Origin: Flavobacteriales bacterium
GTDB taxonomy: Bacteria > Bacteroidota > Bacteroidia > Flavobacteriales > Schleiferiaceae
NCBI GenBank assembly: GCA_017795025.1
Contig: CP051243.1
Coordinates: 3,310,897-3,374,896 of the forward strand
Direction: 5' to 3'
Length of the DNA: 64,000 nt
Below the pieces are notes generated by a model. The model had not been told where the DNA came from. It searched no databases and saw only the letters and a list, made by a program, of their open reading frames with translations. This document shows, one piece after another, positions 27,561 to 35,690 of the stretch; position 1 is the first letter of the stretch, and each line of letters opens with the position of its first letter. The position numbers and the translations under genes are program-made.

Positions 27561-28226
27561 TCAGTACCGTCGATTTTCCAAAAGGAAGGTGAGTCCGAGG
27601 TCTAAGATAAGAGCGTGGCTTTCACGATATTGATTGTTCTCTAAAAACTCGGGGTTCCAGGTTTGCTGGTAGTTGTAACCAAGGCCTAAATCAAGGTAAG
27701 CGAAATCGCTTAGGGCAAAACTAATCCCACTACTAAAGGTTCCTGAAAATGAATTGGTAAATACCTCTTGGTTGCCCAAATCCGGATCGCTATACTCGTA
27801 TTCGTTTTTTCTTTGCCCCCAGGCCACCGCGCTTTCTAAGTAAAGTAGATTTTGACGACTGATTGGGATGTAGTAGCGAATAAAGCTTCCAAAATCATAC
27901 AAGGTGGTTTGGCTACTAAAAGTGTTGTTACCACTCTCATATCTAGTAAAGGAAAATCTGGTGGAAAGGCCAAGGGCTAGATTTTCCACAAGGAAAACCC
28001 CAATTTTGGGAGAGAGGTTAAAGCCAAATTGATTGGTCGGTTCATTGCTCTGGTAAAAAGGAGAATCCGAATAGCTTCGGGAACTCGAGAAAAAGGCCCC
28101 ATTGGGGCCAGAGCCTCCCAGATTTAAATTGCTTGAAAGACCAATCAATAGGCTTCCTTGGTTGGTTTGAGCCTTACTCGCAAAGGCAATTGCTAAAGTG
28201 ATTAAGAGGTAATACGGTTTTTTCAT
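27561..28226 (-). CDS. Outer-membrane beta-barrel protein (paralogue B)
   Basis: A 221-residue protein with signal peptide PYYLLITLAIAFASKAQ and barrel-type strands (LALGLSTRFSFTRYES, FGSFIRYYIPISRQNLLYLE). It is a divergent paralogue of the 26750 gene, with matching order of motifs but low identity. Both resemble small porin-like or OmpW-like barrels of Bacteroidetes; no ligand can be proposed. It lies downstream of the OmpA lipoprotein terminator and is its own unit. Confidence 0.85.
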   Translation of the reverse strand: MKKPYYLLITLAIAFASKAQTNQGSLLIGLSSNLNLGGSGPNGAFFSSSRSYSDSPFYQSNEPTNQFGFNLSPKIGVFLVENLALGLSTRFSFTRYESGNNTFSSQTTLYDFGSFIRYYIPISRQNLLYLESAVAWGQRKNEYEYSDPDLGNQEVFTNSFSGTFSSGISFALSDFAYLDLGLGYNYQQTWNPEFLENNQYRESHALILDLGLTFLLENRRY

Positions 28227-28301
28227 GAGTGTGGAAATTAATTTTGAACGTCTGCTTTAAAGCATGAATCAAGCCAAAAATAGGAGCCGGAACTTAGAGG
28301 C

Positions 28302-28333
28302 AAAAAAAAAACCCTGATCAATCGACCAGGGTT
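28302..28333 (-). terminator. Rho-independent terminator after the OmpA-like gene
   Basis: AACCCTG at 28310-28316 pairs with CAGGGTT at 28327-28333; on the minus strand nine T follow. Confidence 0.88.
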
Positions 28334-28354
28334 CCTTATACTGTTAAGCAAAGC

Positions 28355-29194
28355 TTATTTTTTAGAAGCCTCTTCCATTCCTTCCTCAATCAAAGTATAG
28401 AACTCATCAAGTTTTGGAAGGATTACAATTCGCGTGCGACGGTTTTGGGCACGTCCCTCAGCGCTGCTGTTATCTGCAACCGGAGCATACTCGCCTTTAC
28501 CGGCAACAGTCATACGTTTTGGGTCGATACTAAAGTCAGACTGTAAAGCGCGTACCACAGACGCAGCACGTAAGGCACTTAGCTCCCAGTTGTCCTGGAA
28601 TGGAGCCGTAGCTAATACCGCCTTGTCGTCAGTATGACCTTCAACCATAAATTCTAAATCGGCTTGAGCTTTTAATACTTGTGCAACCTTACCAAGTACA
28701 TTGCGTGCTTCAGCACTTAATTTAGCACTTCCACTGTTGAAAAGCACCTTATCGCTGATGGAAACATAAACCACTCCTTTTTCAACATTGATGCTGATGT
28801 CCTGATCATCCATTCCTACGGTTGCCCCTTTTAATTTAGATACTAGAGCAAAGGTTACGGAGTCTCTTTTGTTGATGGCATCCTGAAGACTTTTGATGGT
28901 CATGTCTTTTTCCTTCAACTGCTCTAAAGAACGTTCGAGGTTTTCGGCCTCTTTCTTACTTAGGGTAGACATGTTACCAATGTTTTTAAGCAATTGGTAG
29001 TTGGTCTTTTTTAAGTATTCAATTTCTTTTTGCGCATTTTTCTTGTTGTCTAAACAAGAAGCCAATTCCATTCTAGTCTTACTGAGTTCCTCGTTGGTTT
29101 CGTCGTACTGACCTTGTAAAGCCGTGTACTTCGATTTACTTACGCAGGAGCTTAGAAGTAAAACACTTCCTACTATTAAGATTCCCTTTTTCAT
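28355..29194 (-). CDS. OmpA-family peptidoglycan-binding lipoprotein
   Basis: A lipoprotein of 279 residues (lipobox LLSSC at the end of a KKGILIVGSVLLLSS signal). A coiled-coil region occupies about 30-120 (EELSKTRMELASCLDNKK, LSKKEAENLERSLEQLKEKD), followed by a C-terminal OmpA domain with VLFNSGSAKLS, VEGHTDDKA and AQNRRTRIVI, residues that bind diaminopimelate of peptidoglycan. It probably ties the outer membrane to the cell wall. I chose ATG at 29194; an ATG at 29200 adds two residues. Confidence 0.94.
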   Translation of the reverse strand: MKKGILIVGSVLLLSSCVSKSKYTALQGQYDETNEELSKTRMELASCLDNKKNAQKEIEYLKKTNYQLLKNIGNMSTLSKKEAENLERSLEQLKEKDMTIKSLQDAINKRDSVTFALVSKLKGATVGMDDQDISINVEKGVVYVSISDKVLFNSGSAKLSAEARNVLGKVAQVLKAQADLEFMVEGHTDDKAVLATAPFQDNWELSALRAASVVRALQSDFSIDPKRMTVAGKGEYAPVADNSSAEGRAQNRRTRIVILPKLDEFYTLIEEGMEEASKK

Positions 29195-29214
29195 GATCAT
29201 AATTAAATTCTCGG

Positions 29215-29222
29215 CAAAACTA
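29215..29222 (-). promoter_or_regulatory. -7 element for the OmpA-like gene
   Basis: The minus strand reads TAGTTTTG, matching TAnnTTTG, 20 bases before the ATG at 29194. It lies in the gap between RNase G and this gene. Confidence 0.5.
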
Positions 29223-29256
29223 CCAATTATTCTATTAGCTGAAAGCCTTATAAATT

Positions 29257-30804
29257 CTATTTAAACTCGAATTCCTCGTCTTTATCATTGAAAAAGTGAT
29301 ATTCTAGAAACTTGAAGGAATCCCGAGGGGTAACCTTAATGTTTCGTTTATACTTTTTCGACCAAAGTCGGCGTATCGATTTAAACCAACCTTGGGTAAG
29401 ATACGCTGCAATAAAGGGGTGGAGATGGAGATAGATATTTTTGTCCTTGCTTTGTTTGGAGATGAGGTCGATTTTGTTTTCGATTTCATCAACAATTAGG
29501 ATTGGAGCTTCTACCTCTCCATTGCCATCTGGGTTTTCCTCGCGGGTTTGAATCGCCATTTCCGGGCGTACCCTTTGTCGGGTTATTTCCACTAAGCCAA
29601 AACGAGAAGGCGGCAGAATTTTATGTTTAGCCCGATCAGTGGCCATTTCCTCTTTAAGCTTTTCGTAAAGCTTTTTGCGGTTTTCACTGCGATGCATATC
29701 AATGAAATCAACAACCACAATACCACCCATGTCGCGTAAACGCAACTGGCGGGCAATTTCTTCAGCAGCAGAAAGGTTTACTGCTAAGGCGTTGGCTTCC
29801 TGATTTTCGGAGGAATTGGTGCGGTTTCCGCTGTTCACGTCAATTACGTGCATGGCCTCGGTGTGTTCTACAATGAGATAGGCGCCTTTACCCATGCTCA
29901 CCGAGCGACCAAAGCTTGACTTAATTTGGCGTTCGATCCCATAATGCTCGAAGATCGGTAATCGACCTTGGTAGAACTTAACTATCTTTTCCTTTTCGGG
30001 CTCAATGCTTCTCATGTACTGTTTCACCTCATTAAAGAGATCAGTATCATCTACAGCAATCGAGTTAAACGAGTCGTTTAATACGTCTCGTAAGAGGGCT
30101 GATACGCGGTTAAGTTCCCGCAAAGCGCGTTTGGGCGCTTTAACCCTCTGAATACTTTTGTGAAGTTGTTTCCACTTATCGACAAGCTCTTGAATGTCGC
30201 TGTCGAGATCGGCTACCTGGCAATCTTCGGCGGCAGTCCGCACGATGATTCCAAAGCCTTTGGGACGGATGCTCTTTACTAATCTGCGCAAGCGATCCTT
30301 TTCTTCTTTATCTCTAAGCTTGCTGCTAACGCTAACACGCTTTGAGAAAGGAACTAGCACTACGTAACGACCGGCAAGAGATAACTCTGAAGTAATCCGT
30401 GGGCCTTTTGTAGAGATCGGTTCCTTTGCGATTTGGACCAAAATATTATGGCCTTCTCGCAGTACTTTATCGATACTACCGTTCTTGTCAATGTCCGCTT
30501 CCGGTTCAAAGTCGGCCAGGGACCAACGTTGTTTTCCGGTTTGCGTTCTTCTGGTAAACTTGAGCAGCGATTTAATCTGGGGGCCCAGATCATGATAATG
30601 GAGAAAGGCGTCTTTTTCGTAACCTACGTCAACGAATGCCGCGTTTAAGCCGGGAACGATTCTTTTAATCTTTCCCATGTATATATCTCCAACCGCAAAC
30701 TCATCGGTATTGTCGTAATGCAATTCCGAAAGTCTACCATCCTTGAGTAGCGCTACGGCTACTGAATCGGCAGTACGCGAATTAATTATTAATTCTGTAC
30801 TCAC
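29257..30804 (-). CDS. rng: Ribonuclease E/G family endoribonuclease
   Basis: A single-strand-specific endoribonuclease for rRNA maturation and mRNA decay (515 residues). The N-terminal S1 domain runs from about 36 to 125 (GDIYMGKIKRIVPGLNAAFVDVG), followed by the RNase H-like and DNase I-like parts with the metal-binding Asp residues in IDVNSGNRT and VVDFIDM. It has no C-terminal scaffold, so it is RNase G-like in length. Only one cysteine is present, and the zinc-link CPxC motif that bridges E. coli RNase E dimers is absent. It is downstream of HU, the TPR gene and THX. Confidence 0.95.
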   Translation of the reverse strand: MSTELIINSRTADSVAVALLKDGRLSELHYDNTDEFAVGDIYMGKIKRIVPGLNAAFVDVGYEKDAFLHYHDLGPQIKSLLKFTRRTQTGKQRWSLADFEPEADIDKNGSIDKVLREGHNILVQIAKEPISTKGPRITSELSLAGRYVVLVPFSKRVSVSSKLRDKEEKDRLRRLVKSIRPKGFGIIVRTAAEDCQVADLDSDIQELVDKWKQLHKSIQRVKAPKRALRELNRVSALLRDVLNDSFNSIAVDDTDLFNEVKQYMRSIEPEKEKIVKFYQGRLPIFEHYGIERQIKSSFGRSVSMGKGAYLIVEHTEAMHVIDVNSGNRTNSSENQEANALAVNLSAAEEIARQLRLRDMGGIVVVDFIDMHRSENRKKLYEKLKEEMATDRAKHKILPPSRFGLVEITRQRVRPEMAIQTREENPDGNGEVEAPILIVDEIENKIDLISKQSKDKNIYLHLHPFIAAYLTQGWFKSIRRLWSKKYKRNIKVTPRDSFKFLEYHFFNDKDEEFEFK

Positions 30805-30878
30805 CTTTAAAATTGTTAGGGTTGCGACGTAAAGTCACAACACGTGGATGTCTTTATATTCCGATATGGCAGAAACAC

Positions 30879-30901
30879 CAAAAGCACCCTATTGCGGTGC
30901 T
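30879..30901 (-). terminator. Weak hairpin terminator after the THX gene
   Basis: On the minus strand AGCACC pairs with GGTGCT around a seven-base loop, followed by a short T run (TTTTGG). It may only attenuate transcription into rng. Confidence 0.5.
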
Positions 30902-30931
30902 ATGGTGGTGCCGGGATCCTAAGATCTCAGC

Positions 30932-31021
30932 TTATTTCTTCTTGTGACGGTTTTTACGCAAGCGCTTTTTACGCTTGTGTGTAGACATCTTATGACGTTT
31001 TCTTTTTTTACCACTTGGCAT
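30932..31021 (-). CDS. Small basic ribosomal protein THX (AURKAIP1/COX24-like)
   Basis: A 29-residue, strongly basic protein: MPSGKKRKRHKMSTHKR followed by more Lys/Arg and ending NRHKKK. This is the short bTHX-type protein of the 30S subunit head, usually annotated in Bacteroidetes as an AURKAIP1/COX24-domain protein. It starts 11 bases downstream of the TPR protein gene and precedes rng. Because of its length it is easily missed. Confidence 0.88.
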   Translation of the reverse strand: MPSGKKRKRHKMSTHKRKKRLRKNRHKKK

Positions 31022-31032
31022 AACAATGAGTT

Positions 31033-31560
31033 TTAATTGTTGTTAATACTGGCCAATTCTTCGCGAATGGCGTTTTTCGTTTCTTCGTTACTAAGAGTTT
31101 CCAAGGCATGATTCAGACCTTCAATGGCTGCGGTAGAATCACCTAATGCTAATTGCGCACGAGCAAGTAAAAGGTGGGCATCCCCATTATTAGGGTCTTG
31201 GGCCAAAACCTTATTAAAGCGATCGAGTGCTTTTTCAAATTGAGAGGTTTGCATACTCATAAGTCCTAGTGTGAAATTCGCTTTCACGTTTTCGGGGAAA
31301 CGCTCTGAGATGTCTCGTATACTGAGTACGGCTTGCATGGGAGGTAAGGCTCCGCTTTGCATTTTCTCCAAAGCATCGTCTACCAATGAGTCGGCAAGTG
31401 AGTAGGTGTTTTCCAGCGTCGAAGCTGCTGTTTCATGCTCGGCTTCACCATGATTGTGCTCAGAGGTCACCTCTTCCGTTTGCGGACTGCGGGGCATGAA
31501 CATTAAAGCGGCTACAATAAGTATACCTGCTAGAGTTAATATGGCTGGGCCGGTCTTCAA
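31033..31560 (-). CDS. Membrane-anchored TPR protein
   Basis: A 175-residue protein with an N-terminal membrane anchor (AILTLAGILIVAALMFM), a His/Glu-rich linker (EHNHGEAEHE) and two or more tetratricopeptide repeats (NVKANFTLGLMSMQTSQF, GDAHLLLARAQLALGDST). It lies 5 bases after the HU gene and before THX and rng. A protein of this kind sits between HU and rng in other Bacteroidetes, as far as I recall. The role is unknown; TPRs suggest a scaffold. Confidence 0.88.
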   Translation of the reverse strand: MKTGPAILTLAGILIVAALMFMPRSPQTEEVTSEHNHGEAEHETAASTLENTYSLADSLVDDALEKMQSGALPPMQAVLSIRDISERFPENVKANFTLGLMSMQTSQFEKALDRFNKVLAQDPNNGDAHLLLARAQLALGDSTAAIEGLNHALETLSNEETKNAIREELASINNN

Positions 31561-31565
31561 GGGTC

Positions 31566-31856
31566 TTAGCTAACTTTAACCTTTTTCTTTACTGAGTCTA
31601 CGAAGGTTTTCGCAGGCTTGAAAGACGGGATGTTGTGAGCAGGAATGATGATGGTAGTGTTCTTAGAGATGTTACGTCCGGTTTTCTCTGCGCGCTTCTT
31701 GATGATGAAGCTTCCGAAACCACGTAAATAAACATTCTCACCTGTTTCCAAGCTGTTTCGTACCTCTTTCATGAAAGACTCAACAACCGCCTGAACGTCA
31801 GACTTTTCCATGCCGGTCTTATCAGTAATTCTGGTTACAATGTCAGCTTTAGTCAT
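31566..31856 (-). CDS. hup: HU/IHF-family DNA-binding protein
   Basis: A 96-residue nucleoid protein that bends DNA as a dimer. It has the helical N-terminus (MTKADIVTRITDKTGM), the signature GFGSFIIKKRAEKTGRN, and a beta-arm that carries IPSFKPAKTF with the intercalating Pro. It is the first gene of the hup-TPR-THX-rng run and has a strong TATATTTG promoter; it is divergent from mutY. Confidence 0.96.
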   Translation of the reverse strand: MTKADIVTRITDKTGMEKSDVQAVVESFMKEVRNSLETGENVYLRGFGSFIIKKRAEKTGRNISKNTTIIIPAHNIPSFKPAKTFVDSVKKKVKVS

Positions 31857-31899
31857 TTGAATATCAATTATGTAGTTAAAACTCTAATTTTGAGGGCTG

Positions 31900-31907
31900 C
31901 AAATATA
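31900..31907 (-). promoter_or_regulatory. -7 element of the hup-rng operon
   Basis: The minus strand reads TATATTTG, a full TAnnTTTG match, with TTTTG at 31928-31924 as a -33 candidate 16 bases upstream. The start codon lies 43 bases downstream. Confidence 0.65.
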
Positions 31908-31980
31908 GAATGATTTTTCAGAACAAAACTAGCCTGAAGGAGATTTATTTTATAAGCTAAACGGCTCAAAAACAAATAAT

Positions 31981-33051
31981 TTGGACAATTCCGTTCTTCA
32001 TTCTAAACTCCTCGATTGGTACCAGCGGTCTTATCGACACTTACCATGGCGCGAAACACGCGATCCTTACTTCATCTGGTTAAGTGAAATCATCTTACAG
32101 CAAACTAGAGTCGACCAAGGTCTGCCTTATTATCAGCGTTTTACCGAAAAATATCCCTCAATTAAGGACTTAGCTCAAGCCGATCAAAGAGAGGTTTTAA
32201 AATTATGGGAGGGCTTGGGCTATTACAGTCGAGCGCGAAATATGCATGCCGCCGCCCAGATGGTAATGGAAGATTGGGGTGGTGAATTTCCACAAACCCA
32301 TGAAGGTATCCTTAGTTTAAAGGGGGTTGGGGATTATACCGCTGCGGCGATTGCCTCTTTTGCCTTTGATTTAAAACATGCAGTTTTAGATGGAAATGTA
32401 ATGCGAGTCCTAAGCCGCTTGCATGCCGACGCCACTCCTATTAATACGGGTCAGGGTAAAAAGCGCTTCCAAGCTCTAGCCGATGATTTTCTTAATACCG
32501 CAGAACCTGCCTTGCATAATCAGGCGGTAATGGAACTGGGGGCAACCGTTTGTAAACCACGCAATCCGGATTGTTTGAATTGCCCGCTTCAGGAAGCCTG
32601 CAAGGCAAGAGTACAAGGTAATGTGTCTGACTTTCCAGTAAAGCAGCGAAAACAATACGACAAGCATAGGCAATTAAATTATTGGTACTTCCAGAAAGAT
32701 GGGAAAACCTATGTGGAGCAAAGGGAAGCTGGGATTTGGCGAGGCCTTTTTCAGTTCCCACTCCATGAAAGTGATGAGGCCTTAAATGAGAAGGACTTCT
32801 TTAACTTAATGCTTCCCCTGAACTTGCAAAAGGCAAACTTGCGATATCAACGTTTTACCTTATCCAAACACAAGTTGAGTCATCAAACCCTCTTTATTAC
32901 AATCTGGCAAATTCAGCTCGAAGACCATTTGAATTGGCTGCCGAAGGAGCATTGGCAGGAGTTGCCGATTAATGATTTAAAAGACTTGGCATTCCCTCGT
33001 CCCATTCGCAAGTTCCTGGATGAAAATCAACTAACTTTGCCGCTTGAATAG
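31981..33051 (+). CDS. mutY: A/G-specific adenine glycosylase MutY
   Basis: Removes adenine mispaired with 8-oxoguanine. It has 356 residues from a TTG start (no in-frame ATG near). Catalytic Glu36 (WLSEIILQQT) and Asp137 (VLDGNVMRV), the helix-hairpin-helix LKGVGDYTA, and the iron-sulfur loop C-x6-C-x2-C-x5-C (CKPRNPDCLNCPLQEAC) are all present. A C-terminal NUDIX-like domain reads 8-oxoG. It is divergent from hup and is followed by ssb, gldE and gldD, an order common in Bacteroidetes. Confidence 0.96.
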   Translation: MDNSVLHSKLLDWYQRSYRHLPWRETRDPYFIWLSEIILQQTRVDQGLPYYQRFTEKYPSIKDLAQADQREVLKLWEGLGYYSRARNMHAAAQMVMEDWGGEFPQTHEGILSLKGVGDYTAAAIASFAFDLKHAVLDGNVMRVLSRLHADATPINTGQGKKRFQALADDFLNTAEPALHNQAVMELGATVCKPRNPDCLNCPLQEACKARVQGNVSDFPVKQRKQYDKHRQLNYWYFQKDGKTYVEQREAGIWRGLFQFPLHESDEALNEKDFFNLMLPLNLQKANLRYQRFTLSKHKLSHQTLFITIWQIQLEDHLNWLPKEHWQELPINDLKDLAFPRPIRKFLDENQLTLPLE

Positions 33052-33073
33052 CAGGCTTGATTCGTTATATTTG
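33044..33073 (+). promoter_or_regulatory. Full promoter of ssb
   Basis: TTG at 33044-33046 is separated by 19 bases from TATATTTG at 33066-33073. Both elements and the spacing fit the Bacteroidetes primary promoter. It overlaps the 3' end of mutY and gives ssb (ATG at 33099) a leader of about 20 bases. Confidence 0.7.
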
Positions 33074-33098
33074 TTAATCGACCTCATTAAAAAACACT

Positions 33099-33569
33099 AT
33101 GGCTAACGGCAGTCTGAATAAAGTCATCCTTATTGGTAACCTCGGCGCAGATCCCGAAGTAAAACACTTTGAGAATGGGGGTTCCTTAGCCCGCTTTCCA
33201 ATTGCCACATCCGAGTCTTATACCAACCGCAATGGAGAACAAGTTACTCAAACAGAGTGGCATAATATCGTGGTTCGTGGTGGCCTGGTAGAGGTGGTCA
33301 ACCGCTATTTAAATAAAGGGGATAAGGTGTATGTGGAAGGTCGAATTCGTACCCGTAGTTGGCAAGATCAGGCCTCCAAAGAAACGCGTTATACCACCGA
33401 AATCATGACCGATAACTTTATGATGTTGGGAGGTAAGCCGTCTGGAGCAGCTTCGAATCAGGCTGCAACACCCGCCTCATCTTCCCAAGGAAGTAATGTG
33501 TCGAGCCCCAATACAAATTCCAATTTTGGAGATTCCCAGGATGGACAGGAAGACGACCTGCCCTTCTAA
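33099..33569 (+). CDS. ssb: Single-stranded DNA-binding protein
   Basis: Coats single-stranded DNA during replication and repair. It has 156 residues: an OB fold over about 1-110 (VILIGNLGADPEVK, NRYLNKGDKVYVEGRIRTR), a Ser/Asn/Gln-rich disordered linker, and the acidic tip EDDLPF that binds partner proteins. It has its own promoter inside the end of mutY and lies 21 bases before gldE. Confidence 0.97.
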   Translation: MANGSLNKVILIGNLGADPEVKHFENGGSLARFPIATSESYTNRNGEQVTQTEWHNIVVRGGLVEVVNRYLNKGDKVYVEGRIRTRSWQDQASKETRYTTEIMTDNFMMLGGKPSGAASNQAATPASSSQGSNVSSPNTNSNFGDSQDGQEDDLPF

Positions 33570-33590
33570 GTATTAACCAAATTACAGCCC

Positions 33591-34928
33591 TTGGACCCTG
33601 AGCCGTCGAGTTTAATTTTCCTTAGCGATATTCTCCAACCTTTTACCTTGGACCTGATCTTTCCTTTGATCTTGCTCCTGATACTTTTAATCGCCTCGGC
33701 CCTAGTTAGTGGTTCTGAGGTGGCCTTTTTTTCCATCACCGCACGGGACCTTGAGGAACTGAAGGAAAAGAAACACCCTCGATTAGATTCGCTAACCGAA
33801 TTATTAGACCATCCTAAAACCTTATTGGCAACAATCTTAATCGCCAATAACTTTATCAATGTTGGAATTGTAATCCTATCTAAATTCCTAAGTGATTCCT
33901 TATTCGACTTTAGTAGCAATGAAGAATTAGGACTCTTCTTTCAAATTGGGGTGATTACTTTTCTGATTCTTCTTTTCGGAGAGGTGCTCCCAAAGGTTTA
34001 TGCAACTAAAAATACGGTAGGCTTTGGCTTGTTCATGTGCGGACCAATGTTCGTGTTAAGACGAATATTCAAGCCAGTAAGCATGGTTCTGGTGCGCTCT
34101 ACCGGATTTTTCGAACGACGACTGCAAACACGTGGCGAGGCCCTTTCGGTTGATGATTTAAGTCAGGCTCTAGAGATTACCAGCAATGAAGAAAGTCCTC
34201 AGGAAGAACAGAAAATTTTGGAGGGGATAGTCAAATTTGGATCAACCAATGTGAAGCAGATTATGAAGCCTCGCATGGATGTGGTATCTGCCGAAAGGGA
34301 AACGAATTATACCGAACTCATGGAAACCATTCTCAATAGTGGTTTTTCTCGGATTCCCGTTTACCGAGAAAGTTTTGATCAGGTAGAAGGTATCTTGTAC
34401 GTAAAAGACTTACTACCTCATGTGGATGCCAAGGACGACTTTAACTGGCAATCCTTGCTGCGAGAGCCTTTCTTTGTTCCGGAGAATAAGAAGATTGATG
34501 ATCTTTTACGGGAGTTTCAAGACAAGAAGATTCACTTGGCCGTAGTTGTAGATGAGTATGGAGGTACTTCTGGAATTGTGACCTTGGAAGACATCATTGA
34601 GGAGATTGTCGGAGAAATTAGTGATGAGTTTGACGATGAGGAATTATACTACTCCAAGTTAGACGAGCATAACTATGTTTTTGAAGCTAAAGTGCACCTT
34701 ACCGATTTCTTCAGAGTAATTGATGCTGATGATGAAGATTTCGAAGAACACCTTGATGAAGCAGAAACCTTAGCCGGTTTGCTCTTAGAGGTAGCGGGTA
34801 AGTTTCCCGAAAAGGATGAGGAATTTACCTTTAAGCATTATCGTTTTAAAGTAGAAAGTTTAGATGGTCGCCGTATGAAGCGTATTAAAGTAACCATCCT
34901 CGAAAACCCCACGCATGAAGAAGATTAG
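33591..34928 (+). CDS. gldE: Gliding motility-associated protein GldE (CNNM/CorC family)
   Basis: A 445-residue inner-membrane protein. The N-terminus has a DUF21/CNNM membrane domain with about four helices (LIFPLILLLILLIASALV start), then two CBS domains (VKQIMKPRMDVVSAE, RIPVYRESFDQVEGILYVKD, DEYGGTSGIVTLEDIIEEIVG) and a C-terminal CorC/HlyC domain. The start is TTG at 33591 (MDPEPSS), which fits GldE homologues; no better ATG exists. The position between ssb and gldD identifies it. In flavobacteria it supports gliding and T9SS function together with GldD. The end overlaps gldD by 14 bases. Confidence 0.92.
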   Translation: MDPEPSSLIFLSDILQPFTLDLIFPLILLLILLIASALVSGSEVAFFSITARDLEELKEKKHPRLDSLTELLDHPKTLLATILIANNFINVGIVILSKFLSDSLFDFSSNEELGLFFQIGVITFLILLFGEVLPKVYATKNTVGFGLFMCGPMFVLRRIFKPVSMVLVRSTGFFERRLQTRGEALSVDDLSQALEITSNEESPQEEQKILEGIVKFGSTNVKQIMKPRMDVVSAERETNYTELMETILNSGFSRIPVYRESFDQVEGILYVKDLLPHVDAKDDFNWQSLLREPFFVPENKKIDDLLREFQDKKIHLAVVVDEYGGTSGIVTLEDIIEEIVGEISDEFDDEELYYSKLDEHNYVFEAKVHLTDFFRVIDADDEDFEEHLDEAETLAGLLLEVAGKFPEKDEEFTFKHYRFKVESLDGRRMKRIKVTILENPTHEED

Positions 34929-35472
34929 TATCCTTGCCCTCTCTTTTATTCTTCTTATTGCTTGCGACCCGGAGTATACGCCCAAGCCCAAAGGCTATTT
35001 TCGAATCGAAACACCAGCCCCGAAGTACCAAGAGTTTAGTGAAGATTGCCCTTTTAGTTTTGATTATAACCAAGCCGCTCGCTTAAAGAGTAAAGGACGT
35101 TGTTGGTACGATATTAAGTATCCTAGCTTAAGAGCCACCGTCCAACTTACCTATCGAAAGGTTACCGAAAACAATTTAGATACCCTTTTAGGTGAGGGGC
35201 ACGAATTAGCCTATAAACATACTGTTAAAGCCGACGGCATTCAAGAAAAGCTCTTCCTTAACGAGGATAAAAGGGTTTATGGCTTATTCTATCAGTTGCA
35301 AGGCGATGCCGCAACATCGATGCAATTCTTTATGACCGATAGCACCCAACACTTTTTAAGAGGAGTGCTGTATTACTATGCTACTCCCAATGCCGATTCG
35401 CTGCGTCCTGTTAATCGCTTTATGGAGGCTGAGATGATTCGGATGATCGAAAGCTTGGAATGGAAAAATTAG
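34915..35472 (+). CDS. gldD: Gliding motility lipoprotein GldD
   Basis: A 185-residue lipoprotein (lipobox LLIAC after KKISILALSFI). The mature start EYTPKPKGYFRIETP is characteristic of GldD, with FDYNQAARL and CWYDIKYP following. It is required for gliding and is linked to the GldL/GldM motor in studied flavobacteria. The start overlaps gldE by 14 bases and the stop overlaps the DUF2007 gene by 13 bases, so translation is probably coupled. Gliding itself cannot be concluded, since gldD and gldE also occur in non-gliding Bacteroidetes. Confidence 0.93.
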   Translation: MKKISILALSFILLIACDPEYTPKPKGYFRIETPAPKYQEFSEDCPFSFDYNQAARLKSKGRCWYDIKYPSLRATVQLTYRKVTENNLDTLLGEGHELAYKHTVKADGIQEKLFLNEDKRVYGLFYQLQGDAATSMQFFMTDSTQHFLRGVLYYYATPNADSLRPVNRFMEAEMIRMIESLEWKN

Positions 35473-35690
35473 TTGGAATTGCCGAGTTCAATATGATCTC
35501 CGAGGCCTATGTACTTAAGAGCCGGCTGGAGGCCGAAGGAATTCGCTGCTTCTTATCCAACGAAAGCATTAATAGTGTTTATCCGGGAATGGGCTTTTCC
35601 CGCGTTGAGTTGAAGGTCCCTTTAAGCGATAGTATCCGGGCGCTCGATATCTTATATGAAAACCCTTCTGATGAGCCCTCTACTTTATAG
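35460..35690 (+). CDS. DUF2007 family protein
   Basis: A 76-residue soluble protein with the DUF2007 pattern: LVGIAEFNMISEAYVLKSRL, then EGIRCFLSNES, and VELKVPLSDSIRALDIL. It resembles a PII-like or ACT-like ferredoxin fold and is often labelled putative signal-transducing. It starts within the end of gldD and its last 11 bases overlap the 3' end of the convergent heme A synthase gene. Confidence 0.85.
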   Translation: MEKLVGIAEFNMISEAYVLKSRLEAEGIRCFLSNESINSVYPGMGFSRVELKVPLSDSIRALDILYENPSDEPSTL

